Source of the DNA: an uncultured Collinsella sp.
GTDB taxonomy: Bacteria; Actinomycetota; Coriobacteriia; Coriobacteriales; Coriobacteriaceae
Reading direction: 5' to 3'
Length of the DNA: 9,111 nt
NCBI GenBank assembly: GCA_902478825.1
Contig: CABSMK010000063.1
Span: forward strand, 1-9,111
This document shows positions 6,242-9,111 of the stretch, one piece after another; position 1 is the stretch's first letter; each line of letters opens with the position of its first letter. The notes beneath the pieces were generated by a model, which was not told the DNA's origin, did not search any database, and saw only the letters and a program-made list of their open reading frames with translations. The position numbers and the translations under genes are program-made.

Positions 6242-6421
6242 TCATTGCGCTTCAGAGCCAAACGATGCCCGGCAGAGCTTGCCCCTGTCTTGCGGCGCCG
6301 TCGCGCAATCTGTGTTCTCGATAAACCATAGGCCCTCATGCGGACAATCCTCGCGGCCGATCAAGCGGCTCAAAGGCGTGTCCAAATGGGGCGAATAAGG
6401 TCTTCGTTCTCTGTCCGCCAT
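6242..6421 (-). CDS. Possible small ORF in the nrdD leader (59 aa)
   Basis: An open frame of 59 codons begins with ATG at 6421 (MADRERRPYSPHLDTPL...) and ends in TGA, which overlaps the ATG at 6245 in an ATGA junction. It contains three cysteines (26, 39, 50) and no membrane segment. I do not recognise it. GC at third positions is about 64%, which is not clearly different from real genes here. Against it, no Shine-Dalgarno site precedes the ATG, and the inferred transcription start (about 6436) leaves only a roughly 15-base leader. A frame this long is not rare by chance in this composition. It may be a short regulatory or coupled ORF or simply untranslated leader. Confidence 0.25.
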   Translation of the reverse strand: MADRERRPYSPHLDTPLSRLIGREDCPHEGLWFIENTDCATAPQDRGKLCRASFGSEAQ

Positions 6422-6440
6422 CTATCATACGACAAAGAGG

Positions 6441-6456
6441 CATCTATATCCTGTAT
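6441..6456 (-). promoter_or_regulatory. Second (weaker) NrdR box
   Basis: The + strand sequence CATCTATATCCTGTAT matches 10 of 16 positions of the NrdR box pattern acaCwAtATaTwGtgt, including the CTATAT core and the TGT half. Its start is 32 bp from the strong box, about three helical turns, the arrangement known for tandem NrdR boxes. It covers the proposed -10 element. Confidence 0.6.
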
Positions 6457-6472
6457 TCTTTTTTTAGGTCAA
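6443..6472 (-). promoter_or_regulatory. Probable sigma-70 promoter of nrdD
   Basis: On the - strand, TTGACC (6467-6472) and TATAGA (6443-6448) are separated by 18 bases. Transcription would start near 6436 and leave a leader of about 220 bases before the nrdD ATG. The -10 lies in the weak NrdR box and the -35 abuts the strong one, as expected for repression by NrdR. Confidence 0.55.
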
Positions 6473-6488
6473 ACACAACATATAGTGT
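6473..6488 (-). promoter_or_regulatory. NrdR box (strong)
   Basis: ACACAACATATAGTGT matches 15 of 16 positions of the established NrdR operator pattern (acaCwAtATaTwGtgt). NrdR is the ATP-cone, zinc-ribbon repressor of ribonucleotide reductase genes, and its boxes lie upstream of nrd operons in many bacteria. This one is about 257 bases upstream of the nrdD start codon, next to the proposed -35. Confidence 0.85.
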
Positions 6489-6801
6489 TTCAGCAGGTCA
6501 AAGCAATTAGTCATTTTGCAGACGCATTAAAAATGAGGGGCATTTGACAAGTCGGTAAAACGTTACCAACACGGCTACCTGCATGGCAGTTATAAAACCC
6601 CCTTAGTCAAGCCGCTGACAAATCCTACCAAAACCAAGTCTCTCACGCCAAAAGAATCCAAAAGATTATGCTTGACCAACATGTTGCGGTCACGATCGGC
6701 CAGGACGAATGCAATCGCCCGGCACCCCTACGGGATGCGAAGACCATTGTGTACAGGCCTTGGATCAATATTTGGTGGTTTATTTGCCGGCATGCTTGGC
6801 G
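6489..6801. other. Gene-poor stretch between nrdD control region and tRNA terminator
   Basis: No convincing gene is seen in these roughly 310 bases. The sequence is richer in A and T than its surroundings. A small dyad, GGTAA-AACG-TTACC (6554-6567), is the only clear symmetry; it resembles a short operator but is not centred on CG as LacI-family sites are. A + strand frame (6672-6863) ends in GLGSIFGGLFAGMLGGIKQ, a glycine-zipper-like hydrophobic run, but it continues into the terminator and tRNA-Val gene. It could be a relic of a membrane-protein end. Confidence 0.5.
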
Positions 6802-6841
6802 GTATAAAACAAAACAGCCCAGAGGACATAACCTCTGAGCT
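6802..6841 (-). terminator. Terminator of the tRNA-Gly/tRNA-Val unit
   Basis: In the - strand transcript AGCTCAGAGG pairs with CCTCTGGGCT (10 bp, one G-U) around a 6-base loop, followed by GTTTTGTTTT. It lies 9 bases after the encoded CCA of tRNA-Val and has good intrinsic-terminator form. Confidence 0.85.
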
Positions 6842-6850
6842 GCGAACATT

Positions 6851-6925
6851 TGGTGGGCGTTAGAAGATTTGAACTTCTGACCTCTTCCGTGTCAGGGAAG
6901 CGCTCTCCCCCTGAGCTAAACGCCC
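6851..6925 (-). tRNA. tRNA-Val (GAC)
   Basis: This is a 75-base tRNA gene with a complete cloverleaf. The acceptor stem is GGGCGTT/AACGCCC, the D-arm contains AGCTCAGGGGGAGAGC, and the anticodon stem CTTCC/GGAAG closes the loop CTGACAC with anticodon GAC, which reads the valine codon GUC. The T-arm contains GTTCAAATC. The discriminator is A and CCA is encoded (6851-6853). It is 3 bases downstream of tRNA-Gly, so both are probably cut from one transcript. Confidence 0.95.
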
Positions 6926-6928
6926 AAA

Positions 6929-7004
6929 TGGAGCGGACAACGGGGCTCGAACCCGCGACCCCAACCTTGGCAAGGTTGTGCTCTACCAACTGAGCCATGT
7001 CCGC
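6929..7004 (-). tRNA. tRNA-Gly (GCC)
   Basis: This is a 76-base tRNA gene. The acceptor stem is GCGGACA/TGTCCGC, the D-arm contains GGCTCAGTTGGTAGAGC, and the anticodon loop TTGCCAA with stem CAACC/GGTTG gives anticodon GCC for glycine. The T-arm contains GGTTCGAGCCC. The discriminator is T and CCA is encoded (6929-6931). Its last 55 bases recur identically at the right end of the window. Confidence 0.96.
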
Positions 7005-7016
7005 TTACGGGGATTA

Positions 7017-7045
7017 ATCTTACGTGATGCCCGCATCCTATGCAA
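7017..7045 (-). promoter_or_regulatory. Promoter of the tRNA-Gly/tRNA-Val unit
   Basis: On the - strand, TTGCAT (7040-7045) and TAAGAT (7017-7022) are separated by exactly 17 bases. The predicted start is about 6 bases before the mature tRNA-Gly 5' end. Each hexamer has at least four consensus positions. Confidence 0.75.
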
Positions 7046-7046
7046 G

Positions 7047-7063
7047 AACTTTTTTGAAAAGTT
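7047..7063. promoter_or_regulatory. A/T-rich dyad directly upstream of the tRNA promoter
   Basis: AACTTTT-TTG-AAAAGTT is a perfect 7-bp inverted repeat immediately upstream of the -35 hexamer. It stands out as an A/T block in GC-rich DNA. It could be an UP element for the RNA polymerase alpha subunit or a protein site. It could also be part of the 3' end of the preceding glucosidase transcript, but it lacks a following U-run. Confidence 0.4.
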
Positions 7064-7072
7064 TTGCGACGC

Positions 7073-7090
7073 CCTCGCGAACCTCGCGAA
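7073..7090. repeat. Adjacent tandem 9-bp repeat
   Basis: CCTCGCGAA is repeated twice with no gap (7073-7081 and 7082-7090) in the glucosidase-tRNA gap. Each copy contains the palindrome TCGCGA. The function is unknown; it may be a chance duplication or a paired protein site. Confidence 0.5.
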
Positions 7091-7144
7091 GACATCAGCC
7101 GCCACGGAAGGTGCAGGCAAACGCAAACTCGCCGCAAGAGGTCT

Positions 7145-8878
7145 TTACATCTCACCGAGCATGATCCAAGCAGAGCTGTCCTGCGCGAGCCTGCCGTCTG
7201 CAAGCGGTGATGAGGCGAGCAGGACCCTGCCCGCCGGCAGCTCCACGGGTGCTGCGCCAAAGTTCGTCACACACGCCCAGCCGTTATCGCGGCGATAGGC
7301 AATGACACCACCCTCAGCGCCCTCGGCACCATCCGCAAGACCGGTGCGCCCGTCAAGATCAAGCCACGCAAGATCGTTGGCGCACCCGCGCAGCTTGCGC
7401 CGTAGCCAGAGGGCGTCACGATAGAGCGTAAGCATCGATGTCGGGTCCGCTTCTTCCCTATCGGCAGCGTAATCGGAAAACCATGCAGGCTGCGGCAGAT
7501 GGGGCGCCGCATCGGCGTTCACCGGCGAAAACCCAAACGATCCGCCATGCGCAGGATCGTCCGCCGCCACCCACGGCAGGGGCACACGACAGCCGTCGCG
7601 CCCCTTCTCACGCTTCGGTCCGTGCGTATTGGTCGCAGTAGGGTCTTCGAGTGCAGCCCACGGGATATCAGCCACCTCAAAAAGGCCGAGCTCCTCACCC
7701 TGATACACGTATGCCGAGCCCGGAAGCGCCAGCTCAAGCAAAAGGGCCGCCCGCGCGCGGCGCTCGCCGAGTTCACGGTCCTCGTCATAAGACGACCCGT
7801 CGCGTAAGAGCCAGTCGAGCGCAATCTGGTGGTAGCGCGTCGCCTTGATTTGCGGCAGGGCATAGCGTGTCGCCACGCGCGGCACGTCGTGGTTGGAGAG
7901 TACCCAGGTCGAGGAGGAATCGGATTCGACGGCTGCCTTCAAGCCCTTCTCGATTGCAGTGTGCATGTCATCATAGGTCCAAGTGGCCTTGGCAAACTCA
8001 AAGTTGAATGTCTGGCCAAGCTCGCTGGGACGCGCGTAGAGATACTGGCGCTCGGGCAGCACCCACGCCTCGGCAACGGCACTGCGCGGCGGATTATAGC
8101 GGTCGAACACGCGGCGCCACTCGCGATAGATCTCGTGGACCTCATTGCGGTCCCACAGCGGATGGGTGCCGTCGTCAACCATGTCATCGCCCTCGGCGAG
8201 ATGCCACCGGTCGAGGTCATCGCGGTCGAGATCCTTGGCGAGACCCTGCGCCACATCAATGCGAAAGCCGTCGACGCCTCGATCGCTCCAAAACGCCAGG
8301 ACGTCGCAAAAGAGCGCGTGAACCTCAGGGCATGACCAGTCAAAGTCCGGCTGCTCGGGCGTAAACATGTGCAGATACCACTGACCGTCCGCAACACGCG
8401 TCCATGCGGGGCCGCCAAAGTTGGCATTCCAATTGGTGGGAGGCAGCTCGCCATGCTCGCCGCGACCATCGCGGAAGATATAACGGGCGCGCTCGGGCGA
8501 TCCGGAGCCGGCGGCAAGAGCGGCTTTGAACCAGGGGTGTTGGTTGGATGAATGGTTGGGCACGATATCGACGATAATCCTGATGCCGCGCGCGTGAGCC
8601 GCAGCGATCATGTCATCGAAGTCGTCAAGCGAGCCGAGACGTGGATCGACATCGCAGTAGTCCGCCACATCATAGCCACCATCGACAAGAGGCGATGGGT
8701 AAAACGGGCTCAGCCAGATGGCCTCGATACCCAGCCGCTCAAGATAGTCCATCTGCTGGGTAATGCCCGCGATATCACCCAGACCCGAACCAGTCGAATC
8801 CTTAAACGAGCGCGGGTAGATCTGATAGATCGCGGCATCGGACATCCATGAGCGCGAAGAAGACTTTTCTGTAGCCAT
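7145..8878 (-). CDS. GH13 alpha-glucosidase-like enzyme (GH13_30-type)
   Basis: The product is a 577-residue cytosolic glycoside hydrolase of family GH13, expected to release glucose from alpha-glucosides such as malto-oligosaccharides. The four classic motifs are present: DIVPNH (104-109), GFRIDVAQGL with nucleophile Asp208, AEAWV with acid/base Glu270, and LSNHD with Asp331 (329-331). The N-terminus AIYQIYPRSFKDSTGSGLGDI is typical of alpha-glucosidase and oligo-1,6-glucosidase members. DRNEVHEIYREWRRVFDRY and WVLSNHDVPRVATRYA recall the actinobacterial GH13_30 enzymes. The start at 8878 (MATEKSSS) is chosen for AAGGGAG about 9 bases upstream; a frame extending to 9019 reads back into a terminator. 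No signal peptide is seen. No transporter or regulator gene is adjacent. It lies between two identical tRNA-Gly sequences. Exact substrate and linkage preference cannot be read from sequence. Confidence 0.92.
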   Translation of the reverse strand: MATEKSSSRSWMSDAAIYQIYPRSFKDSTGSGLGDIAGITQQMDYLERLGIEAIWLSPFYPSPLVDGGYDVADYCDVDPRLGSLDDFDDMIAAAHARGIRIIVDIVPNHSSNQHPWFKAALAAGSGSPERARYIFRDGRGEHGELPPTNWNANFGGPAWTRVADGQWYLHMFTPEQPDFDWSCPEVHALFCDVLAFWSDRGVDGFRIDVAQGLAKDLDRDDLDRWHLAEGDDMVDDGTHPLWDRNEVHEIYREWRRVFDRYNPPRSAVAEAWVLPERQYLYARPSELGQTFNFEFAKATWTYDDMHTAIEKGLKAAVESDSSSTWVLSNHDVPRVATRYALPQIKATRYHQIALDWLLRDGSSYDEDRELGERRARAALLLELALPGSAYVYQGEELGLFEVADIPWAALEDPTATNTHGPKREKGRDGCRVPLPWVAADDPAHGGSFGFSPVNADAAPHLPQPAWFSDYAADREEADPTSMLTLYRDALWLRRKLRGCANDLAWLDLDGRTGLADGAEGAEGGVIAYRRDNGWACVTNFGAAPVELPAGRVLLASSPLADGRLAQDSSAWIMLGEM

Positions 8879-8921
8879 GGGGCATATCTCCCTTGCAACG
8901 AGGTTATGCGAGATGCCCACG

Positions 8922-8952
8922 ATGATACGCCCAAAGCGGACATTCGCGGCAA
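8922..8952 (-). promoter_or_regulatory. Weak candidate promoter of the GH13 gene
   Basis: On the - strand, TATCAT (8922-8927) is a good -10, but the best -35, TTGCCG (8947-8952), is 19 bases away, which is longer than ideal. The leader would be about 38 bases. Because a strong terminator precedes it, the gene needs its own promoter in this gap. Confidence 0.35.
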
Positions 8953-9017
8953 ACAACGCCACAGCCACGCCCCAAAACGCTCGCTCCCTCTCGGGTTCGA
9001 GCCCATGCGATGGATAC

Positions 9018-9048
9018 AAAAAAGCCCGGCTACCGTAGTAGCCGGGCT
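9018..9048 (-). terminator. Intrinsic terminator after the right-end tRNA-Gly
   Basis: On the - strand AGCCCGGCTAC pairs perfectly with GTAGCCGGGCT (11 bp) around a 4-base loop, followed by a run of Ts (complement of 9018-9022, the stem starting at 9023). It lies 8 bases after the encoded CCA of the partial tRNA-Gly and separates that unit from the glucosidase gene. Confidence 0.92.
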
Positions 9049-9056
9049 GTTGCGTT

Positions 9057-9111
9057 TGGAGCGGACAACGGGGCTCGAACCCGCGACCCCAACCTTGGCA
9101 AGGTTGTGCTC
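9057..9111 (-). tRNA. tRNA-Gly (GCC), second copy, cut by the window end
   Basis: These are the 3' 55 bases of a tRNA-Gly, identical base for base to 6929-6983. They include the encoded CCA, discriminator T, T-arm, anticodon GCC and part of the D-arm. The 5' part lies beyond the window. The identity starts exactly at the CCA; the preceding base differs. A terminator follows it on its own strand, so it is probably a genuine second locus. Confidence 0.88.

Noticed and set aside
6216..6245. NrdD start at the upstream ATG (6245)
   Set aside because: The extra residues MRLRGERGKR are not NrdD-like and the ribosome site is weaker. The ATG at 6215 has AAAGAGG at good spacing. Kept only as an alternative because of the ATGA overlap.
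6554..6567. GGTAA-AACG-TTACC as a LacI-family operator
   Set aside because: LacI-type operators are centred on CG; here the symmetry axis is shifted. No sugar gene is adjacent to it, so no regulator is assigned.
6780..7260. Several open frames across the two tRNA genes
   Set aside because: They overlap complete tRNA cloverleafs and their terminator and promoter, so they are not coding.
7829..8335. Long + strand frames opposite the GH13 gene
   Set aside because: They are mirror frames of a gene with all four GH13 motifs; no ribosome sites or domains are seen.
8879..9019. Extension of the glucosidase to an upstream start near 9019
   Set aside because: It would begin at the T-run of a strong terminator and adds sequence unlike GH13 N-termini. 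The ATG at 8878 has a good ribosome site.

Overview
The window looks like a piece of a gut actinobacterium of the class Coriobacteriia, most likely Collinsella or a close relative. I infer this from the moderately high GC content, the anaerobic metabolism (a class III ribonucleotide reductase) and the feel of the proteins; no search was run. The two ends look like assembly ends. The first 18 bases are the Nextera/Tn5 mosaic-end adapter, not genome. The last 55 bases are an exact second copy of part of an internal tRNA-Gly gene.

Layout. On the + strand are the 3' end of an M19 (renal/membrane) dipeptidase gene (19-388) and a YgjP/WlgH-type HExxH metalloprotein (463-1239, TTG start), separated by a perfect 12-bp hairpin. 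Everything after that is on the - strand. In transcription order from the right end these are: a partial tRNA-Gly with a clear terminator; a GH13 alpha-glucosidase-like enzyme; a tRNA-Gly(GCC)/tRNA-Val(GAC) pair with its own promoter and terminator; a gene-poor stretch; nrdD; nrdG; and the folate genes folE, an HD-domain hydrolase and folB. folB converges on the YgjP gene with a 6-base gap.

How the genes work together. NrdD and NrdG form the oxygen-independent ribonucleotide reductase and its radical-SAM activase. Upstream of nrdD is a near-consensus NrdR box (15 of 16 positions) with a weaker second box 32 bp away, both laid over a plausible sigma-70 promoter. folE, the HD gene and folB cover early pterin/folate synthesis. 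The HD protein sits between the enzyme that makes dihydroneopterin triphosphate and the enzyme that uses dephosphorylated dihydroneopterin, so it is a candidate for the often missing pyrophosphohydrolase step. Folate and dNTP synthesis are linked metabolically, and nrdG and folE are only 67 bp apart.

Most unusual structure. The 427-bp nrdD-nrdG gap holds two palindromic elements. One is a 16-bp perfect inverted repeat built from two inverted copies of a 17-bp quasi-palindrome. The other is a roughly 185-bp imperfect palindrome with 35-bp arms (34 of 35 matching) around a terminator hairpin; its outer left part resembles an inverted, decayed copy of the last codons of nrdD. The stretch 6216-6850 holds the nrdD control region, one doubtful 59-codon ORF and otherwise nothing I can assign. 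I see no CRISPR array, no insertion sequence with a transposase, and no defence system.
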